Shown one piece after another: positions 58,091-64,000 of a DNA stretch of 64,000 nucleotides (position 1 is its first letter; every line of letters starts with the position of its first letter). The notes under the pieces were generated by a model, which worked only from the letters and a program-made list of their open reading frames with translations, made no database searches and was not told the DNA's origin. This DNA comes from an uncultured Erwinia sp. GTDB taxonomy: Bacteria; Pseudomonadota; Gammaproteobacteria; Enterobacterales; Enterobacteriaceae. A program made the position numbers and the translations under genes. The DNA lies in NCBI GenBank assembly GCA_913775305.1, contig CAJYIY010000118.1, positions 1-64,000 of the forward strand. The letters run 5' to 3'.

Positions 58091-59055
58091 CAGCCGCCCG
58101 CCCCCAAGATCTGGTCAATTTTCTCCTGACGGAATGCGGTATCAATCCCGTAAATCGTCCCGTCGGGGTTATTCCCTAGCGCCCACTGTGTAGGCTGATA
58201 TCCATGCTCGACATAGCCATTCAGGATGTCGTCGATCGGACGTGGCTCTTTGCCAAGTTCTTTGCACTGCTTCAGGTAGGATGACCAGAGGCGCTTAATT
58301 CCGTTCTCGGTGGTAGTTGTGATACTGCGAATTGTCGGCATACCCAGGCGGCGGGCCTTGGTGTTCCATGTTTGCTTGAAGCGATCCCGGTCGAATTCTG
58401 GCACTTCAGCGCGAGGGTTTGTTTTTCTGGCTCGGGGATTAGTTCCCTTTTGCCGTGGGGTTAATTTTTCCACTTCAGGAACCTCCGCTTCGCGGGTTTG
58501 GGTAATGTTTTTATTTTCTTGTTCTAATAACTTCTTACTCTGTTCGACCTCTTTAGTTACCAGCTTTGTTACCTCAGCAACCTCTGAGGCCGCACCCTGA
58601 CTGGCTTCATTTGTTACCTCGTTACTTACTTTCTTTGTTACCTCAAAATCACCCTGATAATCTGTGTAATTTATGACCGTAATCAAGGTCCCATGTCGGT
58701 TGCCAGCGAAGGTAATCATCTTCTCTTTTGCAAAGAATTCGAGCATGTCCCGAACCTGCTTTGAGGTCTTTTCATTGCCCTGAGAATCTTTGAGCTTTCT
58801 GGCGAGAATGGATATTTTCGTGACTAACTGCCCAGGCTGGAGGTCCCACTCTACGCCATCAAAATCGACCGTCTTGGGCTTGTACTGCGCCTGTCCAATC
58901 AGCCTGATGAAGAGTGATAGCTTTGCTGTATCACTGGCCCAATCTTTGGACAGAAGGCTCCTGAACAGAGCGAAATGCCCCTGCTTTTGGTTTTCCATCC
59001 GAGAACTCCTGCGCTTATGCTCGGCGCTGAAATCGAATAATTTGGCTAAACTCAT
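58090..59055 (-). CDS. O-like replication initiator
   Basis: 321 residues from the ATG at 59055 (AAAGG). The N-terminal part (FALFRSLLSKDWASDTAKLS, TKISILARKLKDSQG, VRDMLEFFAKEKMITF) is a winged-helix origin-binding region. The middle is low complexity and encoded by iterons (58565-58644), and the C-terminus (DRFKQTWNTKARRLGMPTIR) probably contacts the helicase. Corresponds to lambda O / P22 gp18 in position. Confidence 0.78.
   Translation of the reverse strand: MSLAKLFDFSAEHKRRSSRMENQKQGHFALFRSLLSKDWASDTAKLSLFIRLIGQAQYKPKTVDFDGVEWDLQPGQLVTKISILARKLKDSQGNEKTSKQVRDMLEFFAKEKMITFAGNRHGTLITVINYTDYQGDFEVTKKVSNEVTNEASQGAASEVAEVTKLVTKEVEQSKKLLEQENKNITQTREAEVPEVEKLTPRQKGTNPRARKTNPRAEVPEFDRDRFKQTWNTKARRLGMPTIRSITTTTENGIKRLWSSYLKQCKELGKEPRPIDDILNGYVEHGYQPTQWALGNNPDGTIYGIDTAFRQEKIDQILGAGG
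58565..58644. repeat. TTTGTTACCTC iterons, candidate prophage replication origin
   Basis: Exact 11-mers at 58565-58575, 58610-58620 and 58634-58644 lie inside the O-like gene, next to an AT-rich stretch (about 58505-58545). Lambda's origin also consists of iterons plus an AT-rich segment within O. Confidence 0.5.
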
Positions 59056-59192
59056 TTGCCTTTCCCCTTAGCCTGATGTTCTTTGACGATCGCCATCAAC
59101 CGGATGAGAACGATTGGATTGCAGCCTTTCAGGTATCGGGTACGGACAATGGTTTTATGCAGTTCGTCCTGGTGGACAACGTGCTTTTTCAT
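59052..59192 (-). CDS. Small protein between cII and the O-like gene
   Basis: 46 residues, MKKHVVHQDELHKTIVRTRY then NPIVLIRLMAIVKEHQAKGK. The stop overlaps the next start (ATGA). The OOP promoter -10 lies at its 5' edge. Function unknown. Confidence 0.6.
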   Translation of the reverse strand: MKKHVVHQDELHKTIVRTRYLKGCNPIVLIRLMAIVKEHQAKGKGK

Positions 59193-59193
59193 G

Positions 59194-59260
59194 TATAATT
59201 ACCCTCAGAAATTGATAGTGATTTGTGAATCAGCCTCGGTTGCCGCCGGGGCTTTTTTAC
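59194..59260 (+). ncRNA. oop: OOP-like antisense RNA to cII, with its promoter -10
   Basis: A perfect TATAAT at 59194-59199 precedes a short transcript from about 59206 that ends at AGCCTCGG-TTGCCG-CCGGGGCT-like hairpin (59232-59253) plus six T. The sequence CTCGGTTGCCGCCGGG is nearly identical to lambda OOP. The RNA is complementary to the cII 3' end and should promote cII mRNA decay. Confidence 0.85.
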
Positions 59261-59498
59261 TTGTCAGAATCGAAGCAACCTGCCGCGCTAAGTGCGCCAT
59301 ATCTTCATCGACTATTCCGTATTCCAGTACAGCCAGTAGCATCGATATCTTGGGCACCCAGTCGCGCTTCCAGCGGCTTATCTGCGCTTTATCAACGCCA
59401 ACTGCCTTGGCTGTCTTCTCTGTACCCAGCAATGAAATCTTGTTCAGTAAGGCGCTCTCTATGCGTAGCGCCTCGTTGCGTTTGTTTGCGTGTTCCAT
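59205..59498 (-). CDS. cII: CII transcriptional activator
   Basis: 97 residues, closely similar to lambda CII: ANKRNEALRIESALLNKISL, GTEKTAKAVGVDKAQISRWK, then RDWVPKISMLLAVLEYGIVD. It activates cI synthesis from pRE for lysogeny and is degraded by FtsH. Its 3' end is opposed by the OOP RNA; its 5' end contains pRE. Confidence 0.95.
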   Translation of the reverse strand: MEHANKRNEALRIESALLNKISLLGTEKTAKAVGVDKAQISRWKRDWVPKISMLLAVLEYGIVDEDMAHLARQVASILTSKKAPAATEADSQITINF

Positions 59499-59508
59499 TG
59501 ATTACTAT
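59476..59508 (+). promoter_or_regulatory. CII-dependent promoter pRE
   Basis: TTGC-N6-TTGC (59476-59479 and 59486-59489), the CII binding repeat with the same bases as lambda pRE (TTGCGTTTGTTTGC), then a -10 TACTAT at 59503-59508 with 13-bp spacing as in lambda. It transcribes across cro antisense into cI. Confidence 0.85.
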
Positions 59509-59630
59509 GTCCTTGAATTAGTTAGTTACGCGCTCACTCCGCGAGTGAACACGGTGTTATGTGTTTATCGTGCACCATTGACAGTCAACCTTGACCACGC
59601 CGGGCACCCGACCGTATACCGGGCCGTTCG

Positions 59631-59643
59631 GTACTTAAAGTAC
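59631..59643. promoter_or_regulatory. Operator-like palindrome between cro and cII
   Basis: GTACTTAAAGTAC is identical to the operator at 60730-60742. It lies downstream of cro, away from the known promoter, so CI or Cro may act here as a roadblock or regulate cII. Confidence 0.5.
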
Positions 59644-59658
59644 ATATTCAAAGCATTG

Positions 59659-59880
59659 CTAAGCTGCTTTCCCGATGCGTTTAATCAGTGATGGTGAGAA
59701 CTTGCCGCCTGATGCTCGGGAGATTTTTTTCGCGTAATCCGTTTCATCAGTAAACTCTGTACGCGGTAATCCCCCTTTCTCCAGCCATTTGTAGACAGCT
59801 TTTGGAGTTAGGCCACAAACCTCAGCCACAACTGAAACACGAACGGACTTGATGACGTCTCCAAACGTAATGTCGCTCAT
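59659..59880 (-). CDS. cro: Cro-like repressor
   Basis: 73 residues. MSDITFGDVIKSVRVSVVAE, VCGLTPKAVYKWLEKGGLPR, a helix-turn-helix of the DNA-binding Cro/YdaS type, and a tail SGGKFSPSLIKRIGKAA. AGGAG ribosome site. Divergent from cI. Confidence 0.85.
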   Translation of the reverse strand: MSDITFGDVIKSVRVSVVAEVCGLTPKAVYKWLEKGGLPRTEFTDETDYAKKISRASGGKFSPSLIKRIGKAA

Positions 59881-59897
59881 GTAATTTCTCCTGTGGT

Positions 59898-59940
59898 GAA
59901 CTATGAGTACATTCTATGACGGAACTGAAAGTACAGTCAA
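59898..59940 (-). promoter_or_regulatory. pR promoter with operators OR
   Basis: Minus strand TTGACT (59935-59940), 18-bp spacer, TAGAAT (59911-59916). Operator-like sites GAACTGAAAGTAC (59922-59934) in the spacer and GAACTATGAGTAC (59898-59910) after the -10 resemble GTACTTAAAGTAC. CI binding here would shut off cro and the early right operon. Confidence 0.75.
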
Positions 59941-59960
59941 TTAAATATATATTTGAACCC

Positions 59961-60668
59961 ATGGTTCCTAATAAAAAGCGTGAAGATTTCCCCCACAGGC
60001 TTGCGCTGGCCTGCTCTAAAGCGGGGATGCAAGATCATGGCAGGCAGGCAGAACTAGCCTCCAGAATGAAGCTGACACCTAAAGCTGTGAGTAAGTGGTT
60101 TAATGGTGAGACCGTTCCTCGCCCGGATAAGATGGAAAAGCTGGCGAAGATATTGGGCACCACAGCCGCCTACCTGCACGGCTTTTCCGATGAGGATGGG
60201 ATAAAGGAAAACCACATGGCTGTTGCAGAAAGCTATTACAGGGTGGATGTTCTTGATGTCCAAGCTAGTGCTGGCCCCGGTACTTTCATTACCGATACAT
60301 TTGTTGAAAAGATAAGGGCTATCGAGTACACCACTGAGCAAGCGAGATCTCTTTTTAACGGAAGGGAGGCATCTTCTGTAAAGGTTATCACCGTAAGCGG
60401 TGACAGCATGGAAGGCACCATTAATCCGGGGGATGAGATCTTCGTTGATATATCTGTGCACCGGTTCGAAGGCGATGGGATCTACGTTTTTGTCTACGAC
60501 AAAACCCTTCACGTTAAGCGACTTCAGATGCAGAAAAGCCGTATAGCTGTGATATCTGATAACTCAATATATGAGAAATGGTATATAGAACAGGCAGATG
60601 AAACATGCCTATACATAATGGCCAAGGTTCTTCTCCGGCAGAGCATTGACTATCGCCGTTTCGCATAA
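59961..60668 (+). CDS. cI: CI-like prophage repressor (XRE + S24 protease)
   Basis: 235 residues from the ATG at 59961. XRE helix-turn-helix (GRQAELASRMKLTPKAVSKW, FNGETVPRPDKMEKLAKILG), a linker with the Ala-Gly cleavage site (DVQASAGPG), then the LexA-like peptidase with nucleophile VSGDSMEGTINPGDEIFVDI and lysine in LHVKRLQMQ. RecA-dependent self-cleavage makes the prophage SOS-inducible. Confidence 0.93.
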   Translation: MVPNKKREDFPHRLALACSKAGMQDHGRQAELASRMKLTPKAVSKWFNGETVPRPDKMEKLAKILGTTAAYLHGFSDEDGIKENHMAVAESYYRVDVLDVQASAGPGTFITDTFVEKIRAIEYTTEQARSLFNGREASSVKVITVSGDSMEGTINPGDEIFVDISVHRFEGDGIYVFVYDKTLHVKRLQMQKSRIAVISDNSIYEKWYIEQADETCLYIMAKVLLRQSIDYRRFA

Positions 60669-60680
60669 AAATAAATTACC

Positions 60681-60716
60681 TTAAAGTTCATTGCGTTATG
60701 TGCAAATGAACTTTAA
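60681..60716. repeat. Perfect 12-bp inverted repeat after cI
   Basis: TTAAAGTTCATT (60681-60692) and AATGAACTTTAA (60705-60716) separated by 12 bp. Not followed by a T run, so not a standard terminator. Each arm contains a half-site related to the CI operators, suggesting part of OL. Confidence 0.55.
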
Positions 60717-60729
60717 ACATTAAAAAAGT

Positions 60730-60742
60730 GTACTTAAAGTAC
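60730..60742. promoter_or_regulatory. OL-type operator palindrome
   Basis: GTACTTAAAGTAC, perfectly symmetrical, in front of the rightward early operon. It matches 11 of 13 bases in the OR site at 59922-59934. The adjacent -10/-35 of pL is not clear to me. Confidence 0.6.
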
Positions 60743-60863
60743 TTTACATAAATGAACTGGTGGTACATTATGAACCCATCGAAACGCAACAGCGGGTTGA
60801 TAAGTCGAACGGCGCGACATTAAACCATGCGTCGGGAGCGCGGCGGGTTCAGGATGAACGTCA

Positions 60864-61004
60864 ATGCTGCTCACTAATGAATTACAGATCGCTTTTACGA
60901 GAACGATGCGTAATTCAAGTTCCGGCTCTGTATGCCTGCCTCAGGTGGCGTTATACAGCGCTGGTTATCGTAAACCAACCAAGAGCATCTATCAGGCGAG
61001 GTAA
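60864..61004 (+). CDS. Short protein with an N-type C-terminus (N-gene relic)
   Basis: 46 residues, MLLTNELQIAFTRTMRNSSS then GSVCLPQVALYSAGYRKPTK and SIYQAR. From GSVCLPQV onward it matches the end of the N gene at 62484-62777, at DNA level too. The arginine-rich RNA-binding part is missing, so it cannot be a working N. It may be a translated leader or a relic. Confidence 0.5.
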   Translation: MLLTNELQIAFTRTMRNSSSGSVCLPQVALYSAGYRKPTKSIYQAR

Positions 61005-61006
61005 GT
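60970..61006 (+). repeat. N-3'-end boundary repeat, copy 1 (type A)
   Basis: GTAAACCAACCAAGAGCATC then TATCAGGCGAGGTAAGT. It encodes RKPTKSIYQAR-stop and at the same time supplies the GCGAGG ribosome site of the next gene. Related copies lie at 63167 and 63398. Confidence 0.8.
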
Positions 61007-61501
61007 GTGAGTAAGCGATTAGAAATTCTAAAAGCCTCTCTCGCAAAGAAAGAGGCGCGGTTCGATGAGAGGCTTCAGAACCACTTAAACACCGTGGCTC
61101 AGGCGAACGGACAGCCACTGAACGACAAACGTAATGGCCGTGCAACACTAAATAAGTGGGACAAGCAAAATGACTTGCTAAGAGGCATCCAGGATAGCAT
61201 CCAGAGAACGAAGGGCGCTATTGAGCGCGAAGAAGTCAAGATTGCCAATGCCAGTCTTGTTGATTTACCACCGTACCTACAGCAAGCGATTGATGATGGT
61301 TTAATAACTCAGTGGCGAAAGTTTCCGCGTTTCTTCTTCGTGGTTGGAGTAAAATGCGGCAGAATTGTTCTCGATGAAGACTCCGGAATTATCGGACATC
61401 GATACCTGAATAGGGTCGAAGCGGATGAATACCCAATATTCCGGGATGTTTTCAATAAATTGAAACGGCAATGCCGAGAATACAAACAGGTCGCTAAATA
61501 G
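61007..61501 (+). CDS. Early left-operon protein, conserved in lambdoid phages
   Basis: 164 residues from a GTG. N-terminal coiled coil (MSKRLEILKASLAKKEARFD, RATLNKWDKQNDLLRGIQDS), then a compact C-terminal domain (LITQWRKFPRFFFVVGVKCG, GIIGHRYLNRVEADEYPIFR). Frequent in P22-type early operons. Function unknown. Ribosome site comes from the boundary repeat. Confidence 0.65.
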   Translation: MSKRLEILKASLAKKEARFDERLQNHLNTVAQANGQPLNDKRNGRATLNKWDKQNDLLRGIQDSIQRTKGAIEREEVKIANASLVDLPPYLQQAIDDGLITQWRKFPRFFFVVGVKCGRIVLDEDSGIIGHRYLNRVEADEYPIFRDVFNKLKRQCREYKQVAK

Positions 61502-61536
61502 CGGCCTTTTTTATTACCTAAATTCAGGATAACAAC

Positions 61537-62115
61537 ATGAAAATTAATATAACCGTAGACTTGGAATGGCTTGGCGAAGATGGCGATATGGACGCCGAAG
61601 TTAAGCACGAAATCATCAGCGGCGTTAAGAACGCCATATCTAGAGATTGCCTTGCTAAAGTCGAAAAAGAAGCTTCCGCACAAATCAACGCGGCGATTCA
61701 GGAGTCTATCGATATAGCGAAGTTTTCCATTCAGGAAAAGGCCATTAAGTTCGCTGATGACTGGTTGGAAAAGGAAGTAACCATCACTGACAAGTGGGGT
61801 GACGCACAGGATTGCCTGACAATTACCGACCTTATCAAGCGCACATTTGATGGTTTGATGGAGAAAAAGGTTAATGACAATGGCGAGTTTACCGACGGTT
61901 ATAGCGGTAACACGCGACTTATCAACTGGCTTACAGGAAAGCGCGTTCAGGATGTCGTTCAGCAAAAGCTGAAGGGTATTAACAAGGACATCGACCGGCA
62001 AATCACTGAGGCAGTAAACGCAGGAATTCGCGAAAACGTAGCCAATAAATTTGCAGAAATGGTTGTTCAAACTGCCCGGCATAATTACAGTGCTTCCATC
62101 GAGAAAAAGCAGTAA
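61537..62115 (+). CDS. Early left-operon hypothetical protein
   Basis: 192 residues. MKINITVDLEWLGEDGDMDA, then helical repeats (KVEKEASAQINAAIQESIDI, RQITEAVNAGIRENVANKFA). No catalytic motif. Found with the previous gene type in lambdoid early operons; function unknown. Confidence 0.6.
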   Translation: MKINITVDLEWLGEDGDMDAEVKHEIISGVKNAISRDCLAKVEKEASAQINAAIQESIDIAKFSIQEKAIKFADDWLEKEVTITDKWGDAQDCLTITDLIKRTFDGLMEKKVNDNGEFTDGYSGNTRLINWLTGKRVQDVVQQKLKGINKDIDRQITEAVNAGIRENVANKFAEMVVQTARHNYSASIEKKQ

Positions 62116-62136
62116 TTCGATCCTTTTTTATTACCT

Positions 62137-62163
62137 AATCAGACGTTATTAGTGCGAGGTGAG
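62137..62163 (+). repeat. N-3'-end boundary repeat, type B copy 1
   Basis: AATCAGACGTTATTAGTGCG then AGGTGAG, a 27-base exact match to the end of the N gene (62752-62778). Encodes SDVISAR-stop and provides GCGAGG before a 17-codon frame starting at 62165. Confidence 0.8.
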
Positions 62164-62274
62164 GATGGCTATTAGTGGAAAAATTAAGGCGAAGCAACTA
62201 AATGGAGAAGCGAATTGAAATCTGGGAATATGACAGGTCCCGGCGCCCGTACCCAAGTCAATTGGGAGGTAATT

Positions 62275-62475
62275 ATGTCTAGCCGTATCAGTCCTGAAAA
62301 CAAGAAGCGGCTCCGTAGCCTGTTGATGGAGTTTGGTGTTCGTATTGAGCGCTCGATCGATGGTTTCAAAGTCCTTGGTCTTGGCAATAACACAGAACCC
62401 CGCGCCGACAGTTTAGATTCTGCAATTGAAGTGGCTGAAAAAGAATGCCATCGGATCTACGCAAAATACTTATAG
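62275..62475 (+). CDS. Small early phage protein
   Basis: 66 residues from the ATG at 62275 (GGGAGG). MSSRISPENKKRLRSLLMEF, GVRIERSIDGFKVLGLGNNT, SLDSAIEVAEKECHRIYAKY. Unknown; lies just ahead of N. Confidence 0.58.
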   Translation: MSSRISPENKKRLRSLLMEFGVRIERSIDGFKVLGLGNNTEPRADSLDSAIEVAEKECHRIYAKYL

Positions 62476-62483
62476 GTGAAGCC

Positions 62484-62777
62484 ATGACAGACATCGTCTT
62501 TAAACGCAGGAAAGAAAACAGCAAGTCTCGCCGGATGCGTGAGTGTGGTGAGCATTACGCAGCGTACAAGGCTCTGTGTGATGCTGACAGATTGATGGCA
62601 AGGAAGCTTGATGCAGCATTTACGAAGCTGTCAGAGGGCTGCACAGCTAAGGTGCTGAGGGCAATCAACGGCCGAAGCGTTCGTGAATTAGAAACAGAAT
62701 CCGGCTCTGTATGCCTGCCTCAGGTGGAGTTGTACAGCGCTGGTTATCGTAAATCAGACGTTATTAGTGCGAGGTGA
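62484..62777 (+). CDS. N: N-type early antitermination protein
   Basis: 97 residues. N-terminal arginine-rich motif (FKRRKENSKSRRMREC) to bind boxB RNA; the C-terminus GSVCLPQVELYSAGYRKSDV, ISAR resembles the end of P22 gp24 (SVLLPGVALYAAGHRKSKQITAR-like, partial). It lets polymerase pass early terminators such as 54977-55004. nut sites could not be located with confidence. Confidence 0.8.
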   Translation: MTDIVFKRRKENSKSRRMRECGEHYAAYKALCDADRLMARKLDAAFTKLSEGCTAKVLRAINGRSVRELETESGSVCLPQVELYSAGYRKSDVISAR

Positions 62778-62778
62778 G
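62752..62778 (+). repeat. N-3'-end boundary repeat, type B copy 2 (N itself)
   Basis: The last codons of N (SDVISAR-stop). Exact 27-base match to 62137-62163, and GCGAGG serves as ribosome site of the next gene. Confidence 0.8.
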
Positions 62779-62779
62779 C

Positions 62780-63124
62780 ATGAAGCTTGGAGAGGTAGGA
62801 AAAAGTGATCGTACTTATTTTGGTGAAGATGAAGAGTTTGACAATTCATTAACCGTTGACGGATTAGCCGCTGTTATCGCGGCCTATAAGATTCATGAAA
62901 GACTTGAGCACATTTATTCGCTTGATGGTGCCAATACCTTGTCACCAAAAACACTTTCTCATGCGCACTACCACAGAACCGTGGCGGGTGTGCTGGAGGG
63001 GGTTTTAAGAATGCTGAGCAAAACCACGCAGGAATATGACCTTGAGGACTTCCGTGAGAAATATTGCGGAACATTCACCCCCGACATTAGCCTGATCCTC
63101 AAGCCTGAACCATCGAAAGATTGA
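62780..63124 (+). CDS. Early left-operon hypothetical protein
   Basis: 114 residues from the ATG at 62780 (a GTG two codons upstream is possible). DNSLTVDGLAAVIAAYKIHE, HAHYHRTVAGVLEGVLRMLS: helical. Follows N after the boundary repeat. Unknown. Confidence 0.58.
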   Translation: MKLGEVGKSDRTYFGEDEEFDNSLTVDGLAAVIAAYKIHERLEHIYSLDGANTLSPKTLSHAHYHRTVAGVLEGVLRMLSKTTQEYDLEDFREKYCGTFTPDISLILKPEPSKD

Positions 63125-63166
63125 CCAACTTATGCGCCATTACAGCGATACAGTCTGTAGGGCATC

Positions 63167-63203
63167 GTAAACCAACTAAGAGCATCTATCAGGCGAGGTG
63201 AGT
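63167..63203 (+). repeat. N-3'-end boundary repeat, type A copy 2
   Basis: GTAAACCAACTAAGAGCATC then TATCAGGCGAGGTGAGT, differing from copy 1 at two positions. Precedes the gene at 63204. Confidence 0.8.
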
Positions 63204-63383
63204 ATGTCGGAAAAAATAATAGTTGTAGAGGGTGTCTTTCACCAGAATTATGGGCCTGAAGATGGCATACCACCTCACTGGTGCTGCAAGTACTACTGGA
63301 ATGGATTTGCAGAATATGAGTATTTTGACACAAGGGATGAGGCCTATGAATTTGCGTTCAACCACGGTTATGTGCCGGTATAA
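63204..63383 (+). CDS. Small acidic early protein
   Basis: 59 residues, MSEKIIVVEGVFHQNYGPED then WCCKYYWNGFAEYEYFDTRD. Acidic, aromatic-rich, with a CC pair. Starts right after a boundary repeat. Could be a host-protein inhibitor, but that is a guess. Confidence 0.55.
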   Translation: MSEKIIVVEGVFHQNYGPEDGIPPHWCCKYYWNGFAEYEYFDTRDEAYEFAFNHGYVPV

Positions 63384-63397
63384 CACGACAGAATATG

Positions 63398-63434
63398 GTA
63401 AACCAACCAAGAGTATCTATCAGGCGAGGTAAGT
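63398..63434 (+). repeat. N-3'-end boundary repeat, type A copy 3
   Basis: GTAAACCAACCAAGAGTATC then TATCAGGCGAGGTAAGT, one base different from copy 1. Supplies the ribosome site to a TTG-started gene. Confidence 0.8.
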
Positions 63435-63641
63435 TTGGACAGATACAGCAAGGCAAGTGCTGCTAGAGCAATAGATGGATATTACCTTCCCAGACCTCAT
63501 GAGGAGTCGTTAGGTAAGAATGAGCAATCTTTTCACAGAGCCAAAGAAGATCTTATCAGCAATCTGTTTAAGTCTATCGAGAATATAAAAGATGTCTCTT
63601 TCGATGAATTTTTGTCTTTAAGAGCAAAAGGATTTAATTAA
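63435..63641 (+). CDS. Small early protein with TTG start
   Basis: 68 residues, MDRYSKASAARAIDGYYLPR then HRAKEDLISNLFKSIENIKD. TTG is used at exactly the place where the other cassettes have GTG or ATG after GCGAGG. Unknown function. Confidence 0.55.
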   Translation: MDRYSKASAARAIDGYYLPRPHEESLGKNEQSFHRAKEDLISNLFKSIENIKDVSFDEFLSLRAKGFN

Positions 63642-63679
63642 CTTGTGGCATATCCCGACATTTTTTATTGGAGCACCAC

Positions 63680-63763
63680 ATGAGTTACAGAGGCAAATAT
63701 TGGCTATTGATGATTATCTTATGTGCCGCGTTCTGGTGGGGTGTGGCACTGTTAATAATGTGA
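63680..63763 (+). CDS. 27-residue membrane peptide
   Basis: MSYRGKYWLLMIILCAAFWW then GVALLIM, a single membrane helix with a basic N-terminus, ribosome site TTGGAG. Small membrane peptides are usual in lambdoid left operons. Confidence 0.5.
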   Translation: MSYRGKYWLLMIILCAAFWWGVALLIM

Positions 63764-63820
63764 GTAACAGCCCAATGCCGTGACAGGCGGCATGATGAAG
63801 TTATTCCTATGAGCGCCTTT

Positions 63821-63850
63821 GCCAGAGTTAACCCTCTGGCTTTTTTATTT
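63821..63850 (+). terminator. Intrinsic terminator before cIII
   Basis: GCCAGAG-TTAACC-CTCTGGC followed by six T and ATTT. Early left transcription must be antiterminated by N to express cIII and the recombination genes. Confidence 0.88.
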
Positions 63851-63909
63851 CAATGCCGATTGCATCAGTCGGCACCGACATAAATCAACCATACATCCAA
63901 GGAAAACCT

Positions 63910-64000
63910 ATGCAACTAGCTTTTGCAGGGTGGCCTGTTGCTGCGCCATCTGAATCCCTGCTGGACATTATCACACGCCGTGTCCGTTCGTTAATTGACA
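63910..64000 (+). CDS. cIII: CIII protein, 5' part
   Basis: Thirty residues visible before the window edge: MQLAFAGWPVAAPSESLLDI, ITRRVRSLID, closely matching lambda CIII (MQYAIAGWPVAGCPSESLLE). CIII inhibits FtsH and so protects CII. AAGGA ribosome site. Confidence 0.9.
   Translation, partial: MQLAFAGWPVAAPSESLLDIITRRVRSLID

Noticed and set aside
59530-59552. boxB-like hairpin (TCACTC-GCG-GAGTGA on the minus strand) as nutR
   Set aside because: The 3-base loop and absence of a neighbouring boxA make it unlike known nut sites; not strong enough to call.
60760-61014. 84-codon GTG-started frame after the OL region, considered as N
   Set aside because: Its end is the N 3' sequence read out of frame, and a full N with the arginine-rich motif exists at 62484-62777.
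61309-62082. 257-codon leftward reading frame
   Set aside because: Opposite to two coupled early genes, no start signal, and its segments are complements of those genes.
1-64000. CRISPR arrays
   Set aside because: No set of regularly spaced 24-40 bp repeats was seen; the repeats found are iterons, operators, arm sites and N-gene ends.

Overview
The window looks like an enterobacterial chromosome, because the recognisable parts are close to coliphage lambda (cII, cIII, OOP RNA), satellite P4 and enterobacterial IS3 elements, but the host genus is not determined. Almost all of it is mobile DNA. Two elements lie head to tail and meet at a 44-bp fragment of a tRNA-Arg(UCU) gene (21542-21585). 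All calls were made by reading the sequence, without database searches.

Left element (about 0.4-21.5 kb): a P4-type phage satellite. From right to left it carries a P4-type integrase, an AlpA-like regulator, AntA-, BRO-N- and ORF6N-type antirepressor-family genes, a P4 CI / C4-type antisense RNA controlling a Kil/Icd-like gene, a chain of overlapping small genes, a DUF927 primase-helicase and a 3+3 iteron candidate origin. Beyond that are accessory genes: an XRE-ImmA/IrrE metalloprotease with an unknown partner, then an intact five-gene contractile tail-tip operon (tape measure, spike, hub, baseplate protein, exported protein) preceded by a small regulator-like gene. Further left are small phage-type genes, a Panacea-type toxin-antitoxin pair and the edge of an IS3-family insertion sequence.

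Right element (about 21.6 kb to beyond 64 kb): an apparently complete lambdoid prophage with a contractile tail. Its late operon runs leftward from Q (50.9 kb) through tRNA-Thr, holin, endolysin and spanins, terminase, portal and capsid, sheath and tube, tape measure, baseplate, fibres and a tailspike, and ends with an orphan UmuD-like gene under a LexA box next to the attachment site. The early region is lambda-like: cI/cro with operators, pRE, cII with antisense OOP, an O-like gene with iterons, DnaB helicase, a nin-type region (NinB, NinG), and a rightward early operon with N, small cargo genes and cIII at the window edge. The integrase should lie beyond the right edge.

The most interesting point is that the satellite carries a second, intact, differently ordered version of the tail-tip genes that its neighbour prophage also has, with a different cell-wall hydrolase on the tape measure. 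This suggests a satellite that re-tips helper tails, although a fossil of a lost prophage is the competing explanation.
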